Shown: positions 8,209 to 16,227 of the stretch, in pieces | How positions within the stretch are numbered: the stretch's first letter is position 1 | Layout: every line of letters begins with the position of its first letter | Assembly (NCBI GenBank): GCA_031296115.1 | Contig: JARLGI010000051.1 | Span: 1-64,000 of the forward strand | Origin: Acidobacteriota bacterium | GTDB taxonomy: Bacteria > Acidobacteriota > Terriglobia > Terriglobales > Acidobacteriaceae | DNA: 64,000 nucleotides | Direction: 5' to 3' | Notes under the pieces: generated by a model | What the model was told of the DNA's origin: nothing | Seen by the model: only the letters and a program-made list of their open reading frames with translations | Database searches by the model: none | Position numbers and translations under genes: made by a program

Positions 8209-9689
8209 ATAGCCGTGTTTCCAACGCGGACAAAATCAATGTATCCCTGCTGGACATCAGTCCGCGTAAGCTTTGCCCGCAACTTATCCCCGACATCTAA
8301 CCCCGGGTTTCCTTGCGCCAACAGGCCTTCAATGGGAGGATGCATGACGCGAACAAAAGTCCCGCGGGGAGTCACACCGGTGACGATGGCGTCGAAAGTT
8401 TCGCCGATCCGCTGGCTCATCGCGGCCGCCGCCAGCCGCTTTGACATCTCGCGCTCAACTTTTCGTGCCGCATCTTCCTTCAACGTGCAGTTTCTTGCGA
8501 TGCCAGCCAGTTCATCATCTGAATACGGCCCCGACGTCCCAGCCAGGAAGGTCCTGATTAACCGCTGGGTAACAACATCGGCAAACCTCCGGTTTGGCGC
8601 TGTGGAGTGCGTGTAATCTTGAACCGCCAAACCGAAGTGCCCCTGTTCCGGGTCGCCCGGACGCTCCAGCACATACTCGCCCGGTCCCATCAGCTTGATG
8701 ACAGCCAGAGACACATCCGCAAAGTGGTCCGGATCAGCGGCCTTGCGCTTAAGCAGAAAATCGTTGAGTGCCTTGGAATCAGGTTGTGCCGGCAAGGTCC
8801 CACCTTGTGCCGCAGCCAGTTGAACAATCCGCTCCCATCGCTCTGGAGTTTTCACGATGCGCCGCAGCGAAGAAACATTCTGGAGGAGTCGCGCCACGAC
8901 ACCGTTGGCCGCAATCATGAAATCCTCGATCAGATCCGTGGCACGATTCCTCGCCTGTCTTATGATATCCACCACCTGCTGGTTCAGCACCACGGGAAGC
9001 ACTTCATTCGTATCAATATTCAACGCCCCATGGAGAAAGCGCTGTCTCTTCAGCGCCTGTGCGGCATCGTTCTGTAACCTGAGTTGCTCTTGCAACTCGC
9101 CGGATGTGGACACCTTCGCCGGGGGCGCCACCGTCCCCTCCAGCCAGCCCCCCACGGCGTTGTACATCAGCTGTGCCTTGTTTCGCACGAGCGCCCGATA
9201 CACCGTCCCGGAGTTCACATTGCCATCCTCGCCCACTACAAACTCGGTGACCACCGCTAACCTGTCTTGATTCTCAAGCAGCGACGATGCCCCAGTCGAA
9301 AGCTCCTCCGGCAACATCGGGAAGTTGCGTACCCCGGTATAAACCGTCGTCGTCTCCTTCGCCGCATGGTCATCAATCGGAGAGGCCTTCGCCACAAACG
9401 TGCCCACGTCTGCGATGCCGACCATCACCTTGACATCCCCGCTGGCGAGCCGCTCCGCTACTTCAATCTGGTCTAGGTCGCGCGAAGTGTCGTTATCAAT
9501 CGACGACCAGAGCAGGTCGCGCAGGTCGCGCACGTCCTTGGAAAAGCAAGCTGCCAGCGGCGGCCGCTCCTTGATATCCGCCACTTGCTGCTGAACCGTC
9601 GCGGGAAAATCCGGTTCAAAGCCATGCTCTAGCATAATCTGCCGAGCCATTACCTGGAGGTCAAAATGTGTCGGGTGAGAGTCGTTCAT
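8205..9689 (-). CDS. RNB-domain ribonuclease (RNase II/R family, short form)
   Basis: A 494-residue 3'-5' exoribonuclease-like protein. ATG 9689 is chosen over an in-frame start at 9812 because family-like sequence begins after MNDSHPTHFDLQ and ACGGGG precedes it. The RNB domain carries SSIDNDTSRDLDQIE with the metal-binding Asp cluster, and STAPNRRFADVVTQRL, the late RNB signature normally STSPIRRYPDL. A C-terminal S1-like RNA-binding domain follows (GVTPRGTFVRV and onwards). The N-terminal cold-shock domains of RNase R are reduced to a short stretch. It stands alone and converges on the DUF4386 remnant. Confidence 0.85.
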   Translation of the reverse strand: MNDSHPTHFDLQVMARQIMLEHGFEPDFPATVQQQVADIKERPPLAACFSKDVRDLRDLLWSSIDNDTSRDLDQIEVAERLASGDVKVMVGIADVGTFVAKASPIDDHAAKETTTVYTGVRNFPMLPEELSTGASSLLENQDRLAVVTEFVVGEDGNVNSGTVYRALVRNKAQLMYNAVGGWLEGTVAPPAKVSTSGELQEQLRLQNDAAQALKRQRFLHGALNIDTNEVLPVVLNQQVVDIIRQARNRATDLIEDFMIAANGVVARLLQNVSSLRRIVKTPERWERIVQLAAAQGGTLPAQPDSKALNDFLLKRKAADPDHFADVSLAVIKLMGPGEYVLERPGDPEQGHFGLAVQDYTHSTAPNRRFADVVTQRLIRTFLAGTSGPYSDDELAGIARNCTLKEDAARKVEREMSKRLAAAAMSQRIGETFDAIVTGVTPRGTFVRVMHPPIEGLLAQGNPGLDVGDKLRAKLTRTDVQQGYIDFVRVGNTAI

Positions 9690-9988
9690 GAAATCCCCGT
9701 CAGAAGCATCGAGTGCAAAAAGGCTAACACGTCGACTCGGAACTGAGTGGCAGCTGAAGATGCGACGGAGTTCCGGATTGCGATTGCAGGCGGCGCTGGC
9801 TTCTGGCTGCAACTTCCTGATTTACAATGTGTTTTCTCGCTTACGCGGGTTGGCGTTTCTTCGGAGTGCCCTTGTCGCAGCCTGGGTGCGGCTGTGCACC
9901 GGAGACGACGCGGAAAAGTGAAAGCGCGGGAAGTCCATCGTGGCCCCGGCTTTTCACGGCAGGGCCCTGCGCTCTAGATTTGAGTCTC

Positions 9989-11263
9989 ATGCGTCCACGT
10001 CATTTCCGGATCATCGTTCTCGGAGCTTTAGCTTGGCTGCTGGTGCTGGTGCCCACAGTCGAGGGGCAAAGCCCGGTGCTCATCACCCTCGATCAGGCGA
10101 TTGACCTAGCGCTCGCGCACAATCACTCGCTGAAGGCGACCCGGACGCTCGTGCTCCAGAACCAGGCACAGGAGATCACGGCGAACCTGCGGCCGAATCC
10201 GACCCTGAATTTCGACTCGCAGTTTGTACCGATTTTCGATCCTTCCAACTTCTCCCAAGACACCTTGAATCAAGTCCAGCAGTTCGACGCGGGAATTGGA
10301 TATCTCTTCGAACGTGGCCACAAACGGCAGCGCCGCCTGGAGGCAGCACGCGACCAAACCGCTGTAACTACCGCCCAGGTTGCGGATGCCGAACGCTCCC
10401 TTCGCTTCAATGTGGGCCAGCAGTTCATTGCTGTTTTGCTGGCCGAATCTACTTTGCGGTTCGCCTTGCTGGACCTGAAGAGTTTTGAGGACACCGTCGA
10501 CATCGCCCAGGCGCAATACAAAGTGGGCTATATCAGCGAAGGCGACTTCCTCAAGATCAAGCTTCAGTTGCTGCAGTTCGAGACGGACGTCTCGTCAGCG
10601 CGGCTGGCGAGGGTCCAGGCTCTTATCGCGCTGCGGGAACTGCTGGGCTACGATGCCGTTCCCGCCAATTACGACGTGGTGGGCGATTTGTCGTATGAAC
10701 CGCTGCCGGCCAAGCTGGGGGACCTGCAAGCGAAGGCGCTGCTGGAGCGCCCGGACTATCGGGCGGCTGAGCTGGGAGTGACCGCCGCGCAAAGCCAGAT
10801 AAAATTGGCCAAGGCCAATGCCAAGCAGGACGTGGGCGCCTCCGTTGATTACACCCACACGGCGGGGATCAACAGCGCTTCCTTCTTTGTGAACTTCGGT
10901 CTGCCCATCTTCAACCGCAATCAAGGCGAGATTGCGCGCACAAACTACGCGCTCCTCCAATCCCAGGAGTCGCAGGCCTCGACGAGCGACACCGTCTTGT
11001 CCGATGTCGGCAATGCCTATGAGGCGCTGCGCAGCAGCGAGGAAGTAGTGACACTTTATACTTCCGGTTACCTGAAGCAGGCGCAGGACTCTCGCGATAT
11101 CAGTGAGTATGCTTATAAACGTGGGGCCACCAGCTTGTTGGACTTTCTGGATGCGGAACGCAGCAACCGGGCGACCCAGCTGGCCTATCGCCAGGCGTTG
11201 TCCTCTTACATGACGGCACTCGAGCAGTTGAAACAAGCCGTAGGAACAAGGAACCTTCCGTGA
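9989..11263 (+). CDS. Outer-membrane efflux channel (TolC/CzcC family)
   Basis: A 424-residue outer-membrane factor. ATG 9989 is chosen because a signal peptide (GALAWLLVLVPTVEGQ) follows at once; an in-frame extension upstream is not protein-like. The two tandem outer-membrane-efflux repeats are visible: ITLDQAIDLALAHNHSLKAT starts the first, and a second alpha-hairpin includes KQDVGASVDYTH and FGLPIFNRNQGEIA, typical of CzcC/CusC. It forms the trimeric exit duct for the RND pump. It overlaps the adaptor gene by four bases (GTGA), so the operon is translationally coupled. Confidence 0.9.
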   Translation: MRPRHFRIIVLGALAWLLVLVPTVEGQSPVLITLDQAIDLALAHNHSLKATRTLVLQNQAQEITANLRPNPTLNFDSQFVPIFDPSNFSQDTLNQVQQFDAGIGYLFERGHKRQRRLEAARDQTAVTTAQVADAERSLRFNVGQQFIAVLLAESTLRFALLDLKSFEDTVDIAQAQYKVGYISEGDFLKIKLQLLQFETDVSSARLARVQALIALRELLGYDAVPANYDVVGDLSYEPLPAKLGDLQAKALLERPDYRAAELGVTAAQSQIKLAKANAKQDVGASVDYTHTAGINSASFFVNFGLPIFNRNQGEIARTNYALLQSQESQASTSDTVLSDVGNAYEALRSSEEVVTLYTSGYLKQAQDSRDISEYAYKRGATSLLDFLDAERSNRATQLAYRQALSSYMTALEQLKQAVGTRNLP

Positions 11264-12423
11264 AGATGCGCAATCATTGGCTGTGCTGGATCGCGCTGAT
11301 GGCCGCGTCGGCGATCATTCTGGGGCTCGCCGGCTGTAGCGGCTCCAAATCCGACAATGCCGCCAAGAACCCAGCGAACAACTCCAATACGGCCGAGCTG
11401 TTTACCATCCCGCAGGACCAGATGGCGCACGTGCAGGTGCTCACGGTCCAGCCAACCAGCATGACGCGGACACTCCGGCTGACCGGAGCGGTGGCGTACA
11501 ACAGCTTTCACACCACGCCGATCATCACGCAGGTCAGCGGTCCGGTAAGCCGGATTGTTGTGGTTCCGGGACAGCAGGTGCAGCGCGCTCAGCCGATGCT
11601 TTACGTCGCCAGTCCTGACTATTCTCAACTGCGCTCCAATTTCCTGAAGGCAAGAGATGCGTATGCCCTGGCGCAGAAAGCCTATGCTCGCGCCAAGGAC
11701 CTATACGAGCATCACGCACTTGCTGAACAGAACCTGGAGCAAGCGGAATCGGCACAGGTACAGGCCAGCGGCGATTTAGCCGCCGCAGAAGCCGCTCTGA
11801 AAGTCATGGGGATCACCGATCCCGACGGACTGGTAAAGGCGCCGCCTTCCTTCGAGGCCTCGGTGCGTGCGCCCATCAATGGCGAGGTGGTGGAGCAGAA
11901 CGTGGCTGTGGGACAACTGCTCCAGACAGGCGTGACCCAGTGCTTCATGCTCTCCGATGTCAGCACGGTTTGGGTCCTGGTGAACGTGTATCAGAAGGAC
12001 TTGCCCTACATCCGCGTGGGCGATCCGGTCAACATTCAGACGGAAAGTTACCCTGACGTCTTCCATGGCCGCATTTCCTACGTGGCGGCGTCCCTGGATC
12101 CGAACACGCGAACGTTGCAGGCGCGCATTGAGACCAGCAATCCCGGCCAGAAGCTGAAGAAGGAAATGTACGTGGTGGCATCCGTGGATGCCGGCACCAT
12201 CCAGAACGCGATTGCCGTTCCGGATTCCGCGGTGCTGCGCGACAGCGAAAATCTGCCCTTCGTCTACGTTGAGGTGGCGGCTAACCAGTTTGGAAAACGG
12301 ACGGTCACCCTCGGCGAAAGTCAGAAGGGACAAACGCAAATTGCCACCGGCCTCAAAGCCGGGGACCGAGTCATCGGAGATGGCAGCCTTTTCCTGCAGT
12401 TTGCTAACTCGTTGCAGCGATAG
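11260..12423 (+). CDS. RND efflux periplasmic adaptor lipoprotein (CzcB/CusB family)
   Basis: A 387-residue membrane-fusion protein starting at GTG 11260 inside the stop of the channel gene. The N-terminus is a lipoprotein signal (ILGLAGCSG lipobox), so it is anchored in the inner-membrane outer leaflet. The barrel-sandwich half-motifs flank a coiled-coil hairpin: VSRIVVVPGQQVQRAQPMLY before, then a long helix pair (YALAQKAYARAKDLYEHH and QNLEQAESAQVQASGDLAA), then SVRAPINGEVVEQNVAVGQ. A beta-barrel domain follows. No His/Met-rich metal-binding extension is visible. The gene lies 51 bases before the pump. Confidence 0.92.
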   Translation: MKMRNHWLCWIALMAASAIILGLAGCSGSKSDNAAKNPANNSNTAELFTIPQDQMAHVQVLTVQPTSMTRTLRLTGAVAYNSFHTTPIITQVSGPVSRIVVVPGQQVQRAQPMLYVASPDYSQLRSNFLKARDAYALAQKAYARAKDLYEHHALAEQNLEQAESAQVQASGDLAAAEAALKVMGITDPDGLVKAPPSFEASVRAPINGEVVEQNVAVGQLLQTGVTQCFMLSDVSTVWVLVNVYQKDLPYIRVGDPVNIQTESYPDVFHGRISYVAASLDPNTRTLQARIETSNPGQKLKKEMYVVASVDAGTIQNAIAVPDSAVLRDSENLPFVYVEVAANQFGKRTVTLGESQKGQTQIATGLKAGDRVIGDGSLFLQFANSLQR

Positions 12424-12474
12424 CGCGATTGAACTTGAGCAGAACTGTGACAACACGATGATGTCCACACCGGC

Positions 12475-15400
12475 ATGATCCACCGAATCGTACAAGCGTC
12501 GCTTCGCCAGCGCTTCCTGGTGTTGATGCTGACGGCGTTCATGATGGTCGCGGGAATCATCTCGTTCAGGCGCATGCCGGTGGACGCCTATCCTGACCTT
12601 TCACCTCCGCAAGTCGAACTCATCACACAATGGCCTGGCCACGCGGCGGAAGAGATCGAACGCCTGGTCACGCTGCCTATCGAATTGCAGATGAATGGCG
12701 TTCCGCGTGTGATGGTGATGAGATCGATCTCTCTCTACGGGCTGTCGGATGTAAAGCTGACCTTCGAAGAAGGTACCAACGACTACTTTGCCCGGCAGAT
12801 TGTTTTCGAGCGCATCGCGCAAGCCAACTTGCCCGCTGGTGTGACGCCCTCAATGGCGCCGCTCTTCAGTCCCAGCGGGTTGGTCTACCGCTATGTGCTG
12901 GAGAGTCCCGACCGCAGCCCGCAGGAACTGAAGACCATCGAAGACTGGGTGGTCGAGCGTGCTTACCGTTCGGTACACGGTGTCGCTGACGACTCCGGAT
13001 TCGGCGGTACGGTCATGCAATACCAGGTGTTGCTTGATCCCGCGAGGATCTATGGCTATCACCTGACGGTTCCGCAAGTGATCGCGGCACTGACCGCGAA
13101 TAACTCGAACGCCGGCGGCGGGTTCTACTCCCAAGGCGGGCAATTCTATTACGTGCGCGGCATCGGACTGGTCCGCAACACGGAGGACATTGGCAACATC
13201 GTCGTCGGCAGTAACAATGGCGTTCCTATCCGCATTAAGGACATCGGCGATGTGGGCATCGGTCACGCGCCACGGCTCGGCCAGTTCGGTTTCCAGGAGA
13301 GTGACGACGCCGTCGAGGGCGTGATCCTCATGCTTCGCGGCGAGCAGACGCAGAACGTCCTGAAAGGTGTTGAAGCCAAGACGGAAGAATTGAATCGCAA
13401 CGTTCTGCCACCGGACGTCAAGATTCGTCCCTTTTACGATCGCAGTGAACTGGTGAAGCTAACCACTGATACGGTGGAAAACAACCTGCTGCGCGGCATG
13501 GTGCTGGTGCTGATCGTTCTAATTTTCTTCCTGGTCAGTTTTCGCGCAGCCGTCATCGTCGCTCTCACCATTCCGCTCTCTCTCTTGTTTGCCTTCATTG
13601 TTCTGCATGCGCACGATGGCGCCGCCAACCTGCTTTCCATCGGCGCAATTGATTTCGGCATCATCATCGACGGCACGGTGGTGATGGTGGAGAATATCTA
13701 CCGCGAGCTCGCGCTGCGGGAAGGCCAGAGCTACAAGCTGAACGAAGTCATTCTCCTGGCCGCGAAAGACGTCGACCGGCCAATCTTCTACTCGGTGGCG
13801 GTCATCCTGGCGGGCTATCTTCCTATCTACGCGCTGAGTGGACCTTCGGCGAAACTGTTCCACCCTATGGCCGAGACCATGTCGTTCGCGTTGATCGGTG
13901 CGCTGATTCTCACGCTCACGCTGGTCCCGGTCCTCGCCTCCTACTGGTTTAAGAAAGGCGTACGAGAACATTCGAACCGTCCCTACGAGTGGATGAAGCG
14001 TAAGTACGCGACCCAACTGGATTGGGCGCTCGCGCGTCCGAACTTGACCATGCTGATTGCAGTGCTGATCTTTGGCGCGACGCTACTGCTGGTCCCCTTC
14101 ATTGGTGGCGAATTCATGCCTCACCTGGACGAAGGCGCGCTCTGGGTGCGGGCTACCATGCCGTACACCATTTCGTTCGAAGAGGCCAGCAAGATCGCGC
14201 CTCAAATACGCAACATCCTGATGTCCTATCCGCAAGTCACGGTAGTGGGCTCAGAGCTAGGACGGCCGGACGATGGGACCGACCCCACCGGATTTTTTAA
14301 CTGCGAGTTTTATGTCGGACTGAAGCCTTACAAGGACAAAGCTTGGCAAGGGGACATCAACACCAAGCCGAAATTGATTGAGTCCATCAATCAGCAGCTG
14401 AGCGCATTTCCGGGCATAGTGTTCAACTACACCCAGCCCGCGGAAGATGCCGTGGACGAGGCGCTGACCGGCCTTAAGAGTTCGCTGGCAGTCAAGATTT
14501 ACGGCGAGGACTTGGCTATTCTCCAGGACAAAGCCGTGCAGATCAAGAACACGCTGGCCAAAGTACCGGGATTCACGGAGCTGACGGTGGTTCGCGAACT
14601 GGGCCAGCCGAGTCTGCTGGTGGATGTGGACCGCGCCAAGATTGCGCGCTACGGAATCAACGTCGCCGATGTGGAAGCGGTGGTCGCCGCGGCCGTGGGA
14701 GGACAGGCCGCGACCCAGGTCATCCAGGGAGAAAAACTGTTTGACCTGGTCGTGCGCATGCAGCCGCAATTCCGCAGCAGCGCCCACGAGATCGGAGAAC
14801 TGCTGGTGGGCACTCCGGATGGCAAACAGATTCCCTTGAGCCAGCTGGCTGACATCCGTGAGGGCAACGGGGCATCGTTTATCTATCGCGAGAACAACTC
14901 GCGCTACATCGGAGTGCAATACAGCATTGAAGGCCGTGACCTGGAGCGTGCGGTGCGCGATGGACAAAAGGCGGTCAATCAAGCCGTCAGCCTGCCGCAA
15001 GGGTATTGGCTGAGCTGGGGTGGCGAATACAGTCAGTTTCTGGAAGCCAAGAGTCAGCTCACGCTTATCGGCCCGATTGCCGTGGTGATCATCTTCATGA
15101 TCCTGTTCGCGCTGTACGGCAACTTCAAGTTCCCGGTGACGATTGCGCTGGGCGTCATTCTGACCGAACCGGTTGGTGCGCTCATTGCGCTGAAGCTCAC
15201 CCATACCCCGTTCAGCGTTTCGTCGGTCCTGGGATTGCTGGCGCTTTTGGGAGTTTCGGTGGAAACCGCCGTCATCCTGGTTTCCTACATCAACAAACTT
15301 CGCCAGGAAGGCATGGATATTCGCACCGCGACCCGCGAGGCATCGTTGCTGCGGCTGCGTCCCATCATGATGACGGCTCTGGTCGCATGCCTGGGGCTGC

Positions 15401-15558
15401 TGCCCGCCGCGCTCGCCACCGGAATTGGTTCCGACACGCAGAAACCTTTCGCCATCGTTATTGTGGCAGGCTTGATTTCGCGGCTGTTCATCGGCTTCTT
15501 CGTCAACCCGGTGCTGTACCAGATGGTGGCCCGTGAAGGCGACGTACTTCAGGTGTAA
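12475..15558 (+). CDS. czcA: Heavy-metal-type RND efflux pump (CzcA/CusA family)
   Basis: A 1027-residue inner-membrane proton/substrate antiporter with the usual twelve-helix, two-porter-domain RND layout. The fourth-helix signature reads DFGIIIDGTVVMVEN (about residues 393-407). The Asp-Phe-Gly plus Asp-399 and Glu-406 pattern is that of divalent-cation (Zn/Co/Cd/Ni) CzcA-type pumps; Cu/Ag pumps (CusA) lack the DFG. Start sequence MIHRIVQASLRQRFLVLML is a canonical first helix, and VDAYPDLSPPQVELITQWPG the first porter strand. With the upstream two genes it forms a complete tripartite exporter. No metal-responsive regulator is adjacent, so induction is unclear. The exact metal remains inference. 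Confidence 0.92.
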   Translation: MIHRIVQASLRQRFLVLMLTAFMMVAGIISFRRMPVDAYPDLSPPQVELITQWPGHAAEEIERLVTLPIELQMNGVPRVMVMRSISLYGLSDVKLTFEEGTNDYFARQIVFERIAQANLPAGVTPSMAPLFSPSGLVYRYVLESPDRSPQELKTIEDWVVERAYRSVHGVADDSGFGGTVMQYQVLLDPARIYGYHLTVPQVIAALTANNSNAGGGFYSQGGQFYYVRGIGLVRNTEDIGNIVVGSNNGVPIRIKDIGDVGIGHAPRLGQFGFQESDDAVEGVILMLRGEQTQNVLKGVEAKTEELNRNVLPPDVKIRPFYDRSELVKLTTDTVENNLLRGMVLVLIVLIFFLVSFRAAVIVALTIPLSLLFAFIVLHAHDGAANLLSIGAIDFGIIIDGTVVMVENIYRELALREGQSYKLNEVILLAAKDVDRPIFYSVAVILAGYLPIYALSGPSAKLFHPMAETMSFALIGALILTLTLVPVLASYWFKKGVREHSNRPYEWMKRKYATQLDWALARPNLTMLIAVLIFGATLLLVPFIGGEFMPHLDEGALWVRATMPYTISFEEASKIAPQIRNILMSYPQVTVVGSELGRPDDGTDPTGFFNCEFYVGLKPYKDKAWQGDINTKPKLIESINQQLSAFPGIVFNYTQPAEDAVDEALTGLKSSLAVKIYGEDLAILQDKAVQIKNTLAKVPGFTELTVVRELGQPSLLVDVDRAKIARYGINVADVEAVVAAAVGGQAATQVIQGEKLFDLVVRMQPQFRSSAHEIGELLVGTPDGKQIPLSQLADIREGNGASFIYRENNSRYIGVQYSIEGRDLERAVRDGQKAVNQAVSLPQGYWLSWGGEYSQFLEAKSQLTLIGPIAVVIIFMILFALYGNFKFPVTIALGVILTEPVGALIALKLTHTPFSVSSVLGLLALLGVSVETAVILVSYINKLRQEGMDIRTATREASLLRLRPIMMTALVACLGLLPAALATGIGSDTQKPFAIVIVAGLISRLFIGFFVNPVLYQMVAREGDVLQV

Positions 15559-15690
15559 CGCAGAAATCAGTTGCCGCGGCGCCTGCGGCACCCTAGCTGG
15601 ACCTGAAGCTGAAGAGCCGACGCAGCTGACCGGCGCCGCGCGGGAAATCATCCGGTGCAGTCGGTGGCTCCCACGGCGAACAGCAAGTTG

Positions 15691-15696
15691 TATAAT
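15691..15696 (+). promoter_or_regulatory. -10 box of the truncated tRNA-Val gene
   Basis: TATAAT lies 20 bases before the first tRNA nucleotide, a normal spacing for a stable-RNA promoter. No good -35 element is seen 17 bases upstream. Confidence 0.45.
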
Positions 15697-15716
15697 GTGG
15701 TGGAAAGTATTGGTGC

Positions 15717-15756
15717 AGGCGCGTAGCTCAGTTGGTTAGAGCGCTACCTTGACACG
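15717..15756 (+). tRNA. tRNA-Val (GAC), 5' half only
   Basis: The sequence gives a perfect 5' half: acceptor strand AGGCGCG, D arm GCTC-AGTTGGTTA-GAGC, anticodon stem CTACC and loop TTGACAC with anticodon GAC. After the anticodon loop it departs from any tRNA: the complementary GGTAG stem, the T arm and a CCA end do not follow within several hundred bases. The gene cannot give a functional tRNA. Breakage at the anticodon loop is typical of integrase crossovers in tRNA genes, so this is probably a scar of an integration or deletion event. Confidence 0.8.
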
Positions 15757-15977
15757 CTTCGGTGGTCCAATACTCCCAATAACTTAGAGACCGTCGGGGA
15801 CTGCTTCGGTACGTGTAAGTACGCCTAAGCCGGACTTCTTACAGGTGATTTTACAGGTGTGATTTTTTCTGCTCAGCCTGGAACCGGAGTTGTGCGAGCC
15901 ACACCCTCGCACAACTTCCCTGATGAACGCCCGCCCTCGCAAGCATGCAGGATATGCGTCAACCCATCAACCGTGCA
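15757..15977. other. Insertion-scar sequence with a short direct repeat
   Basis: Between the tRNA half and the permease stub is unassigned sequence. It contains TTACAGGTG twice (15839-15847 and 15852-15860) followed by a T-run. I see no integrase gene, complete or partial. Confidence 0.4.
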
Positions 15978-16064
15978 CTTCCTCTGACGCTCACCGGTGA
16001 AGTAGCCGAGCGCCAGAACAAAAAACACCGGAAGTAGCGCTCCCACAAGTCCGCCAATGTTCAT
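15978..16064 (-). pseudogene. AEC-family (auxin efflux carrier-like) permease, first helix only
   Basis: Reading from ATG 16064, MNIGGLVGALLPVFFVLALG followed by YFTG is the canonical first transmembrane segment of AEC permeases, which export or import organic acids and malonate. Homology stops after about 29 residues, at the scarred sequence; the full family length is about 310. It lies 163 bases downstream of the decarboxylase gene on the same strand, so it was probably co-transcribed with it before truncation. Confidence 0.6.
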
Positions 16065-16227
16065 GCACGACTTCCTTTCCGTGCCCGCTCAGTGCGATTG
16101 CCAAAGACTCTTGCCTCGATCATCAGACCATCGCTGCGCACCAGGTCATGCATGTACGTGGCCCTTTGCCTTTTGCCGTTTCCCCTTCCGGATTCTGCCC
16201 GACGCTTGCTAGACCCGTTCCGTCTCG

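Noticed and set aside
12475-15558. Assignment as a copper/silver (CusA) pump
   Set aside because: The DFG...D signature of divalent-metal CzcA-type pumps is present, which CusA proteins lack.
14257-15651. Long minus-strand open frame (464 codons) opposite the RND pump gene
   Set aside because: It lies antisense to a strongly conserved pump sequence, reads as a low-complexity His/Arg/Gln-rich shadow and matches no family; high-GC codon bias creates such frames.
15717-16200. Intron-containing tRNA-Val
   Set aside because: A bacterial group I intron in the anticodon loop was considered, but no complementary GGTAG stem, T arm or CCA end follows within the next several hundred bases.
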